From Microbacterium sp. TNHR37B (GTDB lineage Bacteria; Actinomycetota; Actinomycetes; Actinomycetales; Microbacteriaceae): DNA of 64,000 nucleotides. The first letter of the stretch is position 1. Each line of letters begins with the position of its first letter. A model generated the notes under the pieces. The model saw nothing but the letters and a program-made list of their open reading frames with translations. It had not been told where the DNA came from and did no database searches. The DNA lies in NCBI RefSeq assembly GCF_001620065.1, contig NZ_LQGV01000002.1, forward strand, positions 62,001 to 126,000. The letters run 5' to 3'. Shown piece after piece: positions 26,754 through 38,228 of this stretch. Made by a program: the position numbers and the translations under genes.

Positions 26754-27818
26754 ATGACCTATTCGGTCGCCGTTTCCGGCGCTTCCGGCTATGCCGGCGG
26801 AGAGATCCTGCGCACGCTCGCCGCCCACCCCGACATCGACATCCGCACCGTCACGGCGCACTCCTCCGCGGGACGACGCCTCGTCGACGAGCAGCCGCAC
26901 CTTCGGTCGCTCTCGCACCTCACGATCCAAGAGACGTCGGCAGAGACGTTGTCCGGGCATGACGTCGTGTTCCTCGCTCTCCCTCACGGGCAGTCGGGCC
27001 CGTACACCGACGCGCTGTCAGAGGTGCCGCTGGTCATCGATGCCGGCGCCGACCACCGGCTGACCTCGGCGGCGGCATGGGACGAGTTCTACGGCGGTGT
27101 CTTCCACGAACCGTGGACGTATGGCGTGCCGGAGCTTCCGGTCGCGGGCGGCAAGCAGCGGGAGGCGCTCCGGGGTGCGACGCGCATCGCCGCGCCCGGC
27201 TGCAATGCGTCGACGGTCGCGCTGAGCGTCGCACCCGGTATCGCCGCCGGTGTCGTCGATCCGCGGGACGTGGTGTCGGTGCTCGCCGTCGGGCCGTCCG
27301 GCGCGGGGAAGAGCCCCAAGACGCACCTGCTGGCGGCCGAGATCCTCGGTAGCGCGAACCCGTACGCGGTCGGCGGCACCCATCGCCACATCCCGGAGAT
27401 CGCGCAGTCGTTGATCGCGGCCGCGGGAGAGCGGGGGGCGGAGGTCGCCCGCAGCCTCCGACTGTCCTTCACCCCCGTGATCGTCCCGATGTCCCGCGGA
27501 ATCCTCGCCACCACGGTCGTGCCGCTCCGGCCCGGTGTCTCCGACGCCGACGTCCGAGCCGCGTGGGAGGAGGCCTATGACGGGGAAACCTTCGTCCAGG
27601 TCCTCCCCGAGGGGCAGTTCCCGCGCACGGCCGACGTGATCGGTGCGAACACCGCGCTTCTCGGGGTCGCGGTCGACCGGCGGGCGGAGAAGGTCGTGAT
27701 CGTGGCCGCCGTCGACAACCTGATGAAAGGCACGGCCGGTGCCGCCGTCCAATCCATGAACATCGCCCTCGGTCTTCCCGAGGATCGGGGCCTGACCGTG
27801 AACGGAGTCGCGCCGTGA
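26754..27818 (+). CDS. argC: N-acetyl-gamma-glutamyl-phosphate reductase
   Basis: It reduces N-acetylglutamyl phosphate to the semialdehyde (third step of arginine synthesis) with NADPH. The 354-residue protein begins [19 protein letters not shown] (dinucleotide-binding GxxGxxG). The catalytic Cys is in [11 protein letters not shown], and GTHRHIPEI is the conserved active-site His loop. The ATG at 26754 lies 88 bases after the Arg-rich leader ORF. The stop overlaps argJ (GTGA). Confidence 0.96.
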   Translation: MTYSVAVSGASGYAGGEILRTLAAHPDIDIRTVTAHSSAGRRLVDEQPHLRSLSHLTIQETSAETLSGHDVVFLALPHGQSGPYTDALSEVPLVIDAGADHRLTSAAAWDEFYGGVFHEPWTYGVPELPVAGGKQREALRGATRIAAPGCNASTVALSVAPGIAAGVVDPRDVVSVLAVGPSGAGKSPKTHLLAAEILGSANPYAVGGTHRHIPEIAQSLIAAAGERGAEVARSLRLSFTPVIVPMSRGILATTVVPLRPGVSDADVRAAWEEAYDGETFVQVLPEGQFPRTADVIGANTALLGVAVDRRAEKVVIVAAVDNLMKGTAGAAVQSMNIALGLPEDRGLTVNGVAP

Positions 27819-28972
27819 GCGTCACCGCTGCCCAGGGATTCGATGCGGCGGGAGTCGCCGCCGGACTGAAGTCCACCGGAGCACGCGATGTCGCCGTGGT
27901 CGTCAACCGCGGCCCCCACTTCGCCGGTGCCGCCGTGTTCACCAGCAATCGCGCGAAGGCCAACCCCATCCTCTGGTCGGAGCAGGCCGTCGCCGATGGC
28001 CGGGTCCACGCGGTGGTCCTCAACTCCGGGGGAGCGAACTGCTTCACCGGGAGCTTCGGGTTCCAGACCACCCACCAGACGGCGGAGCTGGCGGCCGAAC
28101 TGCTGGACGTCAGCCCCGGCGACGTCCTGGTGTGCTCCACCGGGCTCATCGGCACCGGTGACGAGGAGTTCCGCCGCAAGGTGCTCGAGGGGACGCGCGA
28201 GGCGGTCGCCCAGTTGCGGGGTGACGGCGGAGACGACGCCTCGCTGGCGATCATGACGACCGACTCCCGCCCCAAGCGCGCGGTCTCCGCCGGCTCGGGC
28301 TGGACGATCGGCGGAATGGCCAAGGGGGCGGGGATGCTGGCCCCGGGGCTGGCGACCATGCTCGTGGTCCTCACCACCGACGCCATCGTCTCCTCGGCCG
28401 ACCTCGACCGGGCGCTGCGGAGCGCGACGCACGTCACCTTCGACCGCCTGGATTCCGACGGCTGCATGTCGACCAACGACCAGGTGACGCTCCTCGCGAG
28501 CGGTGCCACCGGAGTGACGGCGGATCTCGATGAGTTCACCCGCGTGCTCACCGAGGTCTGTCAGGACCTCGCCCAGCAGCTCCAGGCCGATGCCGAAGGC
28601 GCCAGCCACGACATCTCCATCCAGGTCGTCCACGCCGCCTCCGAGGAGGACGCGGTGACGGTGGGACGCTCGGTCGCCCGCAACAACCTCTTCAAGGCCG
28701 CCATCTTCGGCAATGACCCCAACTGGGGGAGGGTGCTGGCGGCGATCGGGACCACCCAGGCCCGGTTCGACCCCTACGACGTGGACGTCTCGTTCAACGG
28801 CGTCCGGGTGTGCAGCCACGGCGCCCCCGACCGCCCGCGTGAGGACGTCGACCTGACGCCACGCTCGACCGAGATCCTCATCGACCTCAAGGCGGGGGAC
28901 GCGGAGGCCACGATCCTCACGAACGACCTCACCCACGACTACGTCCACGAGAACAGCGCGTACTCCTCATGA
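27815..28972 (+). CDS. argJ: Glutamate N-acetyltransferase / ornithine acetyltransferase
   Basis: It recycles the acetyl group from N-acetylornithine to glutamate and may also use acetyl-CoA. The 385-residue precursor cleaves itself at the Ala-Thr bond in [18 protein letters not shown], the Thr becoming the nucleophile of the beta chain. [10 protein letters not shown] and [13 protein letters not shown] are the other family landmarks. The GTG start overlaps argC and the stop overlaps argB, both by four bases. Confidence 0.96.
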   Translation: MSVTAAQGFDAAGVAAGLKSTGARDVAVVVNRGPHFAGAAVFTSNRAKANPILWSEQAVADGRVHAVVLNSGGANCFTGSFGFQTTHQTAELAAELLDVSPGDVLVCSTGLIGTGDEEFRRKVLEGTREAVAQLRGDGGDDASLAIMTTDSRPKRAVSAGSGWTIGGMAKGAGMLAPGLATMLVVLTTDAIVSSADLDRALRSATHVTFDRLDSDGCMSTNDQVTLLASGATGVTADLDEFTRVLTEVCQDLAQQLQADAEGASHDISIQVVHAASEEDAVTVGRSVARNNLFKAAIFGNDPNWGRVLAAIGTTQARFDPYDVDVSFNGVRVCSHGAPDRPREDVDLTPRSTEILIDLKAGDAEATILTNDLTHDYVHENSAYSS

Positions 28973-29865
28973 CCGATCTCCAGCAGACCACTCCGGAGCA
29001 GGCGGCGCAGAAGGCCGGCGTGCTCATCGAGTCGCTGCCCTGGCTGCAGCGCTTCCGCGATCAGGTGATCGTCATCAAGTACGGCGGCAACGCGATGATC
29101 TCCGAGGAGCTGCAAGAGGCGTTCGCGCAGGACATCGCCTACTTGCGCTTCGTCGGGGTCAAGCCGGTCGTCGTGCACGGCGGCGGTCCGCAGATCTCGC
29201 AGATGCTGGATCGGCTGTCGATCCCCAGCGAGTTCAAGGGCGGCTATCGGGTCACCTCCACAGAGGCGATCAGCGTCGTGCGGATGGTGCTCACCGGCCA
29301 GATCAACCCGCAGCTGGTCGCACGGATCAACGCCTTCGGACCCTTCGCCACGGGCCTGTCCGGAGAGGACGCCGGGCTGTTCCGCGGGCGTCGCCGAGGG
29401 GTCGTGCTCGATGGCGTGCCACACGATCTCGGCTACGTCGGCGATGTCGTGGCCGTGGATCCGCAACCGGTGCGCGATCAGCTCGATGCCGGGCGCATCC
29501 CGGTGGTCTCCTCCATCGCCCCCGACCAGGACAACCCCGGGCAGTCGTTGAACGTCAACGCCGACGCCGCCGCCGCCGCCCTCGCTGTCGCGTTGGGTGC
29601 CTCGAAGCTCGTCGTGCTCACCGACGTGCCGGGGCTCTACGCCGATTGGCCCCGTCGGGACTCACTCGTCTCGCATCTGACCGCCGACGAACTGCGGGAG
29701 ATGCTCCCTCGTCTGGAGTCGGGCATGATCCCCAAGATGCAGGCGTGCCTCGACGCGGTCGACGGCGGGGTCGACACGGCCGCGATCATCGACGGCCGCC
29801 AGCCGCACTCGGTGCTGGTGGAGATCTTCACGGAAAAAGGAATCGGAACAGAGGTCGTGGCGTGA
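28969..29865 (+). CDS. argB: Acetylglutamate kinase
   Basis: It phosphorylates N-acetylglutamate, the usual arginine-feedback step. The 298-residue protein has the amino acid kinase motifs [39 protein letters not shown] and VLTDVPGLY. The N-terminal helix before residue 25 ([20 protein letters not shown]) is the segment that mediates hexamerisation and arginine inhibition in other ArgBs, so the enzyme is probably arginine-sensitive. The stop overlaps argD (GTGATG). Confidence 0.96.
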   Translation: MTDLQQTTPEQAAQKAGVLIESLPWLQRFRDQVIVIKYGGNAMISEELQEAFAQDIAYLRFVGVKPVVVHGGGPQISQMLDRLSIPSEFKGGYRVTSTEAISVVRMVLTGQINPQLVARINAFGPFATGLSGEDAGLFRGRRRGVVLDGVPHDLGYVGDVVAVDPQPVRDQLDAGRIPVVSSIAPDQDNPGQSLNVNADAAAAALAVALGASKLVVLTDVPGLYADWPRRDSLVSHLTADELREMLPRLESGMIPKMQACLDAVDGGVDTAAIIDGRQPHSVLVEIFTEKGIGTEVVA

Positions 29866-31142
29866 TGGAGGACGACGTGCAGACGCAGGTGGGAACACTG
29901 ACTCAGACGCGGTGGCAGGAGGACGCGACGCGCGACCTGGTCCGAAACGCCGCCGATCGTCTCGCGCTCCTCACCCGCGGTGAGGGCGCCTATGTGTGGG
30001 ACGACGAGGGCAAGCGCTACCTCGACTTCCTCGGCGGCATCGCCGTGACGTCGCTCGGTCACGCCCACCCCGTGTTCGTCGAGGCGGTGACCAGGCAGGC
30101 GGCCACCCTCGCGCAGGTGTCGAACTTCTTCGCCACGCCGCCCCAGCTCGACCTGGCCGCGCTCTTGAAGCGACTGGCAGGCACCGGCCCCTCGGGCCGG
30201 GTGTACTTCGCCAACTCGGGCGCCGAGGCCAACGAGGCGGCGTTCAAGCTGGCCCGGCTCCACGGTGCGGCCGAGCGCACCGGTACCGCCCGGCCCCGCA
30301 TCCTCGCCCTGAAGAACGCCTTCCACGGGCGGACGATGGGAACGCTCGCCCTCACCGGCAAGTCGGCGATGCAGCAGCCGTTCCTCCCGATGGTCCCCGG
30401 CGTCGAGTTCATCGACACCACGATCGAGGCCCTCGAGTCGGCGATCGATGAGACGGTGGCCGCCGTGTTCATCGAGCCGATCAAGGGCGAGGCGGGGGTG
30501 GTGGATCTGCCGGAGGGCTTCCTTCGTGCCGCCCGTGAGCTCACGGCGCAGCACGGGGCGTTGCTGATCCTCGACGAGATCCAGACCGGTGCCGGGCGCA
30601 CCGGCGAGTGGTTCGCTTTCCAGAGCGCCGGCATCGTCCCCGACGCGATCACGGTGGCCAAGGGCATCGCCGGAGGCTTCCCGATCGGCGCCCTGATCAC
30701 GTTCGGCGACACCGGTGAGCTCTTCTATCCGGGAACCCACGGCTCGACCTTCGGCGGCAATCCGCTCGCAACCGCCGTGGGAGCCGCTGTCCTCCGCGAG
30801 ATCGAGCGTGCCGACCTGCTCGCCAACGCCCGTGAGCGCGGTGCCCAGCTGCGGGATCGCATCGCCGCGATCGGCTCGCCGCTCGTGGCGGGAACGCGCG
30901 GACGGGGGCTGCTCGTCGGCGTCGCGCTCAGCCATCCCGTGGCCGGAGCCGTCGTGGCGGCGGCACAGGAACATGGCCTCATCGTCAACGCCGCCAACGA
31001 CGACACGGTGCGGCTGGCCCCGGCGCTGACGATCGGCGACGTGGAGGTGGAGGAGTTCGTGGAACTGTTCACCCGCGCGCTGCGCACCGTCGAAGACGCC
31101 CTCATGCTCGATGACCACACGAACTCGGAGACCCCCGCATGA
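29865..31142 (+). CDS. argD: Acetylornithine aminotransferase
   Basis: A PLP class III aminotransferase that makes N-acetylornithine. The 425-residue protein has YFANSGAEANEAAFKLAR, KNAFHGRTMGTLALTGK, the PLP-holding LILDEIQTGAGRTG and the Schiff-base Lys in TVAKGIAGGFPIGA. Start choice is ATG 29865 or GTG 29862; both fall on the argB stop. It overlaps argF by four bases (ATGA). Confidence 0.95.
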   Translation: MEDDVQTQVGTLTQTRWQEDATRDLVRNAADRLALLTRGEGAYVWDDEGKRYLDFLGGIAVTSLGHAHPVFVEAVTRQAATLAQVSNFFATPPQLDLAALLKRLAGTGPSGRVYFANSGAEANEAAFKLARLHGAAERTGTARPRILALKNAFHGRTMGTLALTGKSAMQQPFLPMVPGVEFIDTTIEALESAIDETVAAVFIEPIKGEAGVVDLPEGFLRAARELTAQHGALLILDEIQTGAGRTGEWFAFQSAGIVPDAITVAKGIAGGFPIGALITFGDTGELFYPGTHGSTFGGNPLATAVGAAVLREIERADLLANARERGAQLRDRIAAIGSPLVAGTRGRGLLVGVALSHPVAGAVVAAAQEHGLIVNAANDDTVRLAPALTIGDVEVEEFVELFTRALRTVEDALMLDDHTNSETPA

Positions 31143-32062
31143 CCCGCCACCTCTTGCGCGACGACGATCTCAGCCCGGCCGAACAGTCCGAGATCCTCGA
31201 TCTCGCCCTGTCGCTGAAGAAGGACCGCTGGAAGCTGAAGCCGCTGGAAGGCCCTCAGACGGTCGCGGTGATCTTCGACAAGTCCTCGACACGCACGCGC
31301 GTGTCGTTCGCCGTCGGCATCGCCGACCTCGGTGGCTCGCCCTTGATCATCTCGACCGCCAACAGCCAGCTCGGAGGAAAGGAGACCCCCTCCGACACGG
31401 CGCGCGTGCTGGAGCGTCAGGTCGCCGCGATCGTGTGGCGGACCTACGCGCAGTCCGGCCTGGAGGAGATGGCGCGGGGAACCCGGGTGCCGGTCGTCAA
31501 CGCGCTGAGCGACGACTTCCACCCCTGCCAGCTGTTGGCAGACCTCCTCACGATCCGCGAGCACAAGGGCGAGCTCCGCGGCCTGACGCTCGCGTTCTTC
31601 GGCGACGGCAAGTCGAACATGGGGCACTCGTACGTGCTGGCGGGCGTCACGGCCGGCATGCACGTCCGCGTGGCCTCACCGGTCGACTATGCGCCTCGCG
31701 AGGACGTGATCGCCGATGCTGATCGGATCGCCGCGGAGACCGGGGGATCGGTCACGCTCTACACAGATCCGCTCGAAGCCGCTGCCGGTGCCGATGTCGT
31801 CGTGACCGACACGTGGGTCTCGATGGGGAAGGAGGAGGAGAAGATCGCCCGCCTCCGCGACCTCGGCGGTTACAAGGTCACTCAGGAGACGATGGCGCTC
31901 GCCGATGACGCGGCGATCTTCATCCACTGCCTCCCCGCCGACCGCGGCTACGAGGTCGACGCCGAGGTGATCGACGGCCCGCAGAGCGTCGTGTGGGACG
32001 AAGCCGAGAACCGCCTCCACGCGCAGAAGGCCCTTCTGGTCTGGTTGCTGCGCCAGCAGTGA
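31139..32062 (+). CDS. argF: Ornithine carbamoyltransferase
   Basis: It forms citrulline from ornithine and carbamoyl phosphate. The 307-residue protein carries the carbamoyl-phosphate motif SSTRTRVSF, the DDFHPCQ loop and the ornithine-binding HCLPADRGYEV. After argF most actinobacteria continue with argR, argG and argH. Here neither argR nor argG follows; an acyltransferase-like gene comes next, then argH. Confidence 0.96.
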   Translation: MTRHLLRDDDLSPAEQSEILDLALSLKKDRWKLKPLEGPQTVAVIFDKSSTRTRVSFAVGIADLGGSPLIISTANSQLGGKETPSDTARVLERQVAAIVWRTYAQSGLEEMARGTRVPVVNALSDDFHPCQLLADLLTIREHKGELRGLTLAFFGDGKSNMGHSYVLAGVTAGMHVRVASPVDYAPREDVIADADRIAAETGGSVTLYTDPLEAAAGADVVVTDTWVSMGKEEEKIARLRDLGGYKVTQETMALADDAAIFIHCLPADRGYEVDAEVIDGPQSVVWDEAENRLHAQKALLVWLLRQQ

Positions 32063-32078
32063 CCGTGACGGGGTCAGC

Positions 32079-33170
32079 GTGAGCGACCGGTGGCGGGCGG
32101 TGACGCCGGGTCTTCGGTGGCTGACCGCCCCGGCCCGCGTCGCGGGCGTCGACCTCGCGCGCGGACTCGCGGTCCTGGGCATGCTGACCGCGCATCTGCT
32201 GTCGATCGCCCCGTTCGACGGTGCGGACCCGAGCACGTGGCTCGATGTCGTCAACGGTCGGTCGTCGATCCTGTTCGCCGTCCTGGCGGGGGTCTCGATC
32301 GGTCTCCTCAGCGCGGGGGCCGACGGAGCGCGCCGGCGGGTGATCCGCGCGCGGCTCGCGGTGCGTGCGGGAGCGGTGTGGCTGCTGGGCGTCGCGCTGG
32401 TGGCGACCGGCGTCCCCGTGTACGTGATCCTCCCCGCCTACGCCGTGCTGTTCCTTCTGAGCCTTCCCCTGCTCTCACTGGGCGCACGGCCGCTGTGGGT
32501 GATCGCCGCGGTCGTGGCGATCGTGTCGCCACTCGTGCAGCCGTTCCTCGACGACGCGCTGCCGTGGGAGTCCCCGGGTGGCGCCGACATCGCGCTCCTC
32601 ATCGGCTGGCACTATCCCTTCACGATTTGGTTCGCCTTCGTCGCGGCCGGTCTCGCGGTGGCGCGATCGGGATTCGGGCCACGCGCGCCGTTACGGCTCG
32701 TGCTGGGCGGCGGGGCTGCGGCGGTGCTCGCCGGCGTCGGTGCGACCCTGATCCCCGACGAGACGCTCTCGGACGGGTGGGCGGGCCGAGCCCTCGCCGT
32801 CTCCGCGCATTCCGGAGGCCTCCCGGAAGTGATCGGATCGGGAGGGTTCGCCCTGGCGGTGCTCGGCGTGTGTCTCGCGGTCTGCCGGACACCGGTGGCG
32901 CCGCTCGTCCTCCCGCTGCGGGCGGTGGGAGCCATGCCGCTCACCGCGTACACCGGCCAGATCCTGCTCTGGGCGGCCTGGGCCGCGCTCGCGCTCGGCA
33001 CGACCTCGGATCTCGGGGCCTTCCGGGCCCTGAACCCGCTCCCGGTTTTCGTCGGCGGAACGATCCTGATCTGCACGGTGTGGGCGCTCGCCTGGGGGAG
33101 GGGGCCCTGCGAGCGCGTCATCGCGGCGCTGGCCTCACGCCTGGTTCCCGGGCCGCCCCGGGCGCGCGAC

Positions 33171-33173
<3 letters not shown>
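32079..33173 (+). CDS. DUF418/DUF1624-type membrane protein (acyltransferase-like)
   Basis: A 364-residue polytopic protein with about ten membrane helices. The N-terminal part reads RVAGVDLARGLAVLGMLTAHL, the heparan-alpha-glucosaminide acetyltransferase-like DUF1624 motif. The C-terminal part has LRAVGAMPLTAYTGQILL, the DUF418 pattern. Related proteins are thought to move acyl groups across the membrane, but the substrate is unknown. It lies 16 bases after argF with a GTG start and replaces argR-argG in the usual cluster. A link to arginine metabolism is not evident. Confidence 0.8.
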
Positions 33174-34613
<1,440 letters not shown>

Positions 34614-34623
34614 CACCGCAGAC

Positions 34624-34685
34624 CTTATCGATTTCAAACATAAGCAAAACACTTATCATCTGGAAAGATAAGTGATAAGCTTATC
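34624..34685. promoter_or_regulatory. satD promoter with an array of TTATC/GATAA operator half-sites
   Basis: In a strikingly AT-rich 60-bp island, six half-sites occur: CTTATC (34624), ATAAGC (34640), CACTTATC (34650), GATAAGTG (34667), and the perfect 12-bp palindrome GATAAGCTTATC (34674-34685). CACTTATC and GATAAGTG form an 8-bp inverted repeat spaced by nine bases. They cover a promoter: TTATCA (-35, 34653-34658), 17 bp, TAAGCT (-10, 34676-34681), then seven bases to the satD ATG. A repressor here would occlude both hexamers. SatD itself, which has a C-terminal HTH, is the obvious candidate. Confidence 0.65.
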
Positions 34686-34688
34686 GTC

Positions 34689-35339
34689 ATGTCGAACGTC
34701 GTCGTCACCATCGCCGACATCGTCGGCTCGCGTCTCCTCGAGGATCGAAGCGAGGCGCAGGCGGTGATCGAGTCGGCCGTCGCTCGCGTGGATGATGATC
34801 TGCCGCTTGCGCGGCACCGCCTCGCCGCGACCGTGGGCGACGAGTTCCAGGGGGAGTACGCCACTCTCACCGACGCGCTCCGGTCGCTCCTGCTGGTCCA
34901 GCTCGCGCTCCCCGACGGCATCGAACTGCGCTTCGGCGTCGGCATCGGGCCGATCGAGGAGGTGACCTCTCCGGGAGGAGGGATCTCCGACGGGCCGGGA
35001 TGGTGGGCGGCGCGCGAAGCGATCGATGGGGTCCACCGACTCCAGGACCGCGCCGTTCCGTCCGCGCGCACGCGCGTTGTCGCAGGTGTGGGGGAGGATG
35101 CCGTCATGAAGACGGAGGCGCGCATGGCCAACGCCTACCTGCTCGCCCGCGACGAGGTGGTCGGTGCCATGAGCGAGCGCGCGCGACGACTCACCTACGG
35201 GCGGTGTCTCGGGCGCACGCAGCGGGAACTCGCTGCGGCGGAGGGCATCACCCAGCCCGCGGTCTCTCAGGCGCTGGCCGGTGCGGGAGCGCCCGCCGTG
35301 ATCGCCGGGTTCACCGCGCTCGGAAAGGACGACGCGTGA
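34689..35339 (+). CDS. satD: SatD family protein with C-terminal helix-turn-helix
   Basis: A 216-residue SatD-like protein, named from the Streptococcus mutans sat (acid tolerance) operon. The N-terminal domain reads MSNVVVTIADIVGSRLLEDR and has a nucleotidyl-cyclase-like pattern (TVGDEFQGEY, LRFGVGIGPIEE). The C-terminal part (about 177-197) is a clear HTH: TQRELAAAEGITQPAVSQAL. The leaderless start follows a promoter full of GATAA repeats. It overlaps the membrane-protein gene downstream by four bases (GTGA). Autorepression is inferred from the HTH and operator. The cellular role is not known in actinobacteria. Confidence 0.82.
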   Translation: MSNVVVTIADIVGSRLLEDRSEAQAVIESAVARVDDDLPLARHRLAATVGDEFQGEYATLTDALRSLLLVQLALPDGIELRFGVGIGPIEEVTSPGGGISDGPGWWAAREAIDGVHRLQDRAVPSARTRVVAGVGEDAVMKTEARMANAYLLARDEVVGAMSERARRLTYGRCLGRTQRELAAAEGITQPAVSQALAGAGAPAVIAGFTALGKDDA

Positions 35340-36031
35340 TCGGTGCCGGGCTCGTCCTCCTGGGTGTCGGCGTGGGCGACCTGCTCCGGCAGTACGCCCC
35401 CTCGCGGCTGCGCATCGGCGCGACCGTGCTCGCGGCAGTCGCACTCATCGTCCTCGCCGCCGGCGCCGATGCGATGGTGTGGGCCTTCGTTGCCCTCGGC
35501 ACCGCGGTCCTGTGGACCTGGGGAACCCCGGATCGACGCGGGGGACCCGCCGGGCTCTGGCCGGTCGTGCTCGTCGCGGCCGTCTGCCTCGTCGCGGTTG
35601 CCGTCACCGGGATCCGCGCGGACCAGGGGCCGTGGGGCGAGCTCTGGCCGACGGCGGGTCCGCTCAGCCGGGTGAGCGCCGACGTGGCCCTGTTCGTGGT
35701 GGGGGCCGTGGCCTTCCTGGCGGAATCGGGAAACGTCGTCGTCCGCGCGTCGTTGCGCGATGCTGCCCTGCCTGACGCCGACGGCATCACGCTGAAGGGC
35801 GGTCGTCTGATCGGACCGCTCGAGAGGCTCCTCGTCTTCTCCCTCACTCTGACGGGGGCCTTCACCCTCCTCGCCGCCGTCCTCGCCGCCAAGGGGATCG
35901 TCCGCTTCCCCGAGATCTCCCGTGACAGCGGCTCGGGCCTGCGCGCCGAGTACTTTCTCATCGGGAGCCTCGTCAGCTGGGCGACGGCGCTGGGCGTCGC
36001 CTTCCTCCTGTGGTGGGGGACCCTCGGCTGA
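35336..36031 (+). CDS. Membrane protein encoded with SatD
   Basis: A 231-residue protein with about seven membrane helices. Helices fill residues 3-95. A loop follows with ESGNVVVRASL and LKGGRLIGPLERLLVFSL, then KGIVRFPEISRD and EYFLIGSLVSWATAL before the last helix. Proteins with this LIGPLER / EYFLIGS pattern accompany satD in many actinobacteria. The GTG start lies on the satD stop codon. It probably acts with SatD as a sensor or regulated transporter pair, but no function is established. Confidence 0.75.
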   Translation: MIGAGLVLLGVGVGDLLRQYAPSRLRIGATVLAAVALIVLAAGADAMVWAFVALGTAVLWTWGTPDRRGGPAGLWPVVLVAAVCLVAVAVTGIRADQGPWGELWPTAGPLSRVSADVALFVVGAVAFLAESGNVVVRASLRDAALPDADGITLKGGRLIGPLERLLVFSLTLTGAFTLLAAVLAAKGIVRFPEISRDSGSGLRAEYFLIGSLVSWATALGVAFLLWWGTLG

Positions 36032-36075
36032 CCGCCGCCTCGTGTCCGGGCGACGGGACGGCGAACGTGCGCTGA

Positions 36076-36081
36076 TAGCCT
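36076..36081 (+). promoter_or_regulatory. -10 element of tyrS
   Basis: TAGCCT ends seven bases before the tyrS GTG; no ribosome binding site is seen. Confidence 0.5.
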
Positions 36082-36088
36082 GGAACGC

Positions 36089-37390
36089 GTGTCTGAAACC
36101 GTCGTGAGCGCCCTCGCGCCCGCCAACGATCCGACGTTCGCGAACGTCTGGGACGAGATCGTCTGGCGCGGCCTGGTGCATGTGTCCACCGGCCAGGAAG
36201 CGCTGCGTGCGCTGCTCGGCGGGGACCCGATCACGTATTACTGCGGGTTCGATCCGACCGCGTCGTCATTGCACCTCGGGCACCTCGTGCAGCTGCTCAC
36301 GATGCGTCGCCTGCAGTTGGCGGGACACCGACCCCTGGGGCTGGTGGGCGGATCGACCGGGCTGATCGGCGACCCCCGTCCGACGGCCGAGCGCACGCTG
36401 AACTCCCGCGAGACGGTGTCCGAGTGGGTGGCGAGCCTCCGCGCGCAGGTGGAGCGGTACCTCAGCTTCGAGGGGGACAACGCCGCGCGCATGGTCAACA
36501 ACCTCGACTGGACGGCGCCCCTGAGCGCCATCGATTTCCTCCGCGAGATCGGGAAGCACTACCGCGTCGGCACGATGCTCAAGAAGGATGCCGTCGCGGC
36601 GCGGCTGAACTCCGACGCGGGGATCAGCTACACCGAGTTCAGCTACCAGATCCTCCAGGGACTCGACTTCCTCGAGCTGTACCGCCAGTACGACTGCGTG
36701 CTCCAGACGGGGGGGTCCGACCAGTGGGGAAACCTCACCAGCGGCACCGACCTGATCCACCGCGTCGAAGGCGTCTCCGTGCACGCGATCGGGACGCCGC
36801 TGATCACCAACAGCGATGGCACCAAGTTCGGCAAGAGTGAGGGGAACGCGATCTGGATCGACGCGGCGCTCACGAGCCCGTACGCGTTCTACCAGTTCTG
36901 GCTCGCGACCGCCGACGCGGACGTCGTCGAGCGGCTGAAGGTCTTCACCTTCCTCACACGCGAGGAGATCGAGGCCTACGCCCGGCTCGTCGAGACGGAG
37001 CCCTTCCGCCGGGCAGCCCAAAAACGACTCGCGGAGGAGGTGTCGACGATCGTTCACGGGCCGGAGGCGACGGCCGCGGTGATCGCGGCGTCCGAAGCGC
37101 TGTTCGGACAGGGCGACCTGGCTGCGCTGGATGCGGCGACCCTCCGATCCGCCCTCGAAGAACTGCCGCACGCACGGGTGCCCTCGGGAACGCCGGTGGT
37201 CCAGGCGCTGGTGGAGACCGAGCTGGTCTCCAGCCTCAGCGAAGCGCGTCGCGCGATCGCCCAGGGCGGCGTCTCCCTCGACGGCGAGAAGGTCACCGAC
37301 GACACCGCAACCGTCGCCGGCACCCTCCCGGGCGGCGTCTCCGTGCTGCGGCGGGGAAAGAAGACCCTCGCCGGCGTCTTCGTCGACTGA
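36089..37390 (+). CDS. tyrS: Tyrosine-tRNA ligase
   Basis: A class I synthetase of 433 residues. The HIGH-type motif is in PTASSLHLGHLV and the KMSKS-type motif is KFGKSEGN. YYCGFDPTA and TGGSDQWGN form the Tyr pocket. The C-terminal S4 RNA-binding domain (about 370-433, LVSSLSEARRAIAQGGVSLDG) is intact. The leaderless GTG start follows TAGCCT. The next gene begins two bases after the stop. Confidence 0.96.
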   Translation: MSETVVSALAPANDPTFANVWDEIVWRGLVHVSTGQEALRALLGGDPITYYCGFDPTASSLHLGHLVQLLTMRRLQLAGHRPLGLVGGSTGLIGDPRPTAERTLNSRETVSEWVASLRAQVERYLSFEGDNAARMVNNLDWTAPLSAIDFLREIGKHYRVGTMLKKDAVAARLNSDAGISYTEFSYQILQGLDFLELYRQYDCVLQTGGSDQWGNLTSGTDLIHRVEGVSVHAIGTPLITNSDGTKFGKSEGNAIWIDAALTSPYAFYQFWLATADADVVERLKVFTFLTREEIEAYARLVETEPFRRAAQKRLAEEVSTIVHGPEATAAVIAASEALFGQGDLAALDAATLRSALEELPHARVPSGTPVVQALVETELVSSLSEARRAIAQGGVSLDGEKVTDDTATVAGTLPGGVSVLRRGKKTLAGVFVD

Positions 37391-37392
37391 TC

Positions 37393-38193
37393 GTGCCGTT
37401 CACACCCGCGCACGCGGCGGTCGCGCTGCCGTTCGTGCGCACCCCGCTCCTACCGGCCGCGATCGCGGTGGGCGCGATGGCGCCCGACGTGCCGCTCTTC
37501 GTGCGTGGCACACCGGTCACCTATCAGGTGACCCACACCAACGTCGTGGTGTCCGGTCTCGTTGCCCTGCTCCTCCTCGTGCTCTGGTACGGCCTGTTCC
37601 GCCCCGCCGTGCGGGAGGTCTCCCCGAGGTGGCTGGCCGAGCGACTTCCCGCCGAGTGGGACCGCGCCGGCGCCGGCGCGTGGCAGGCTGCGCGGGCGCC
37701 CCGCCCGGGAGCGCAGCACCGAGTGTGGCGTGAGAGCGGAGTGTTCGCGGCCCTCGTCGCGGTCTCTCTCGTCCTCGGCGTCCTCTCGCACATCGCGTGG
37801 GACGCGTTCACGCACGAGGGCCGGTGGGGACTGACGCTGATCCCCGCGCTCGACGAGATGTGGGGTCCGCTTCCCGGCTTCAAGTGGCTGCAGTACGGGT
37901 CGGGCGTGGGAGGCGTGGCGGTTCTCGCGGCCTTCGGCGCCTTCTGGATCTCCCGCCGGCCACGGGTGGCGTCGTCCCGGGTGCTTCCCGGTGCGGCGCG
38001 GTGGGCCTGGTGGATCTCCCTTCCCGTTGCGCTCATCGCCGCGTGGCTGATCGGATCGGTCGTCTACAGCGCAGACCCCGAGGTGACGGCGCACCATCTC
38101 GCCTACCGCGTGCTGCCGCCCGCCTGTGCGGTGTGGGGTCTGGCGACGATCGTGCTCTGCGCGTGGATCCTCGTGCGTCGACGCTCCGCCTGA
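37393..38193 (+). CDS. DUF4184 family membrane protein
   Basis: A 266-residue protein starting MPFTPAHAAVALPF, with GAMAPDVPLFVRG, the DUF4184 pattern related to metal-dependent membrane hydrolases of the YdjM type. There are about five membrane helices, with His and Asp residues such as SHIAWDAFTHEGRWG that could bind metal. It lies two bases after tyrS, so the pair is probably cotranscribed. The function is unknown; hydrolase activity on a lipid substrate is a guess from the His/Asp pattern. Confidence 0.8.
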   Translation: MPFTPAHAAVALPFVRTPLLPAAIAVGAMAPDVPLFVRGTPVTYQVTHTNVVVSGLVALLLLVLWYGLFRPAVREVSPRWLAERLPAEWDRAGAGAWQAARAPRPGAQHRVWRESGVFAALVAVSLVLGVLSHIAWDAFTHEGRWGLTLIPALDEMWGPLPGFKWLQYGSGVGGVAVLAAFGAFWISRRPRVASSRVLPGAARWAWWISLPVALIAAWLIGSVVYSADPEVTAHHLAYRVLPPACAVWGLATIVLCAWILVRRRSA

Positions 38194-38228
38194 CCGCCCG
38201 TCTCGTTCTCGCCGCTGCCGCGCACGGA

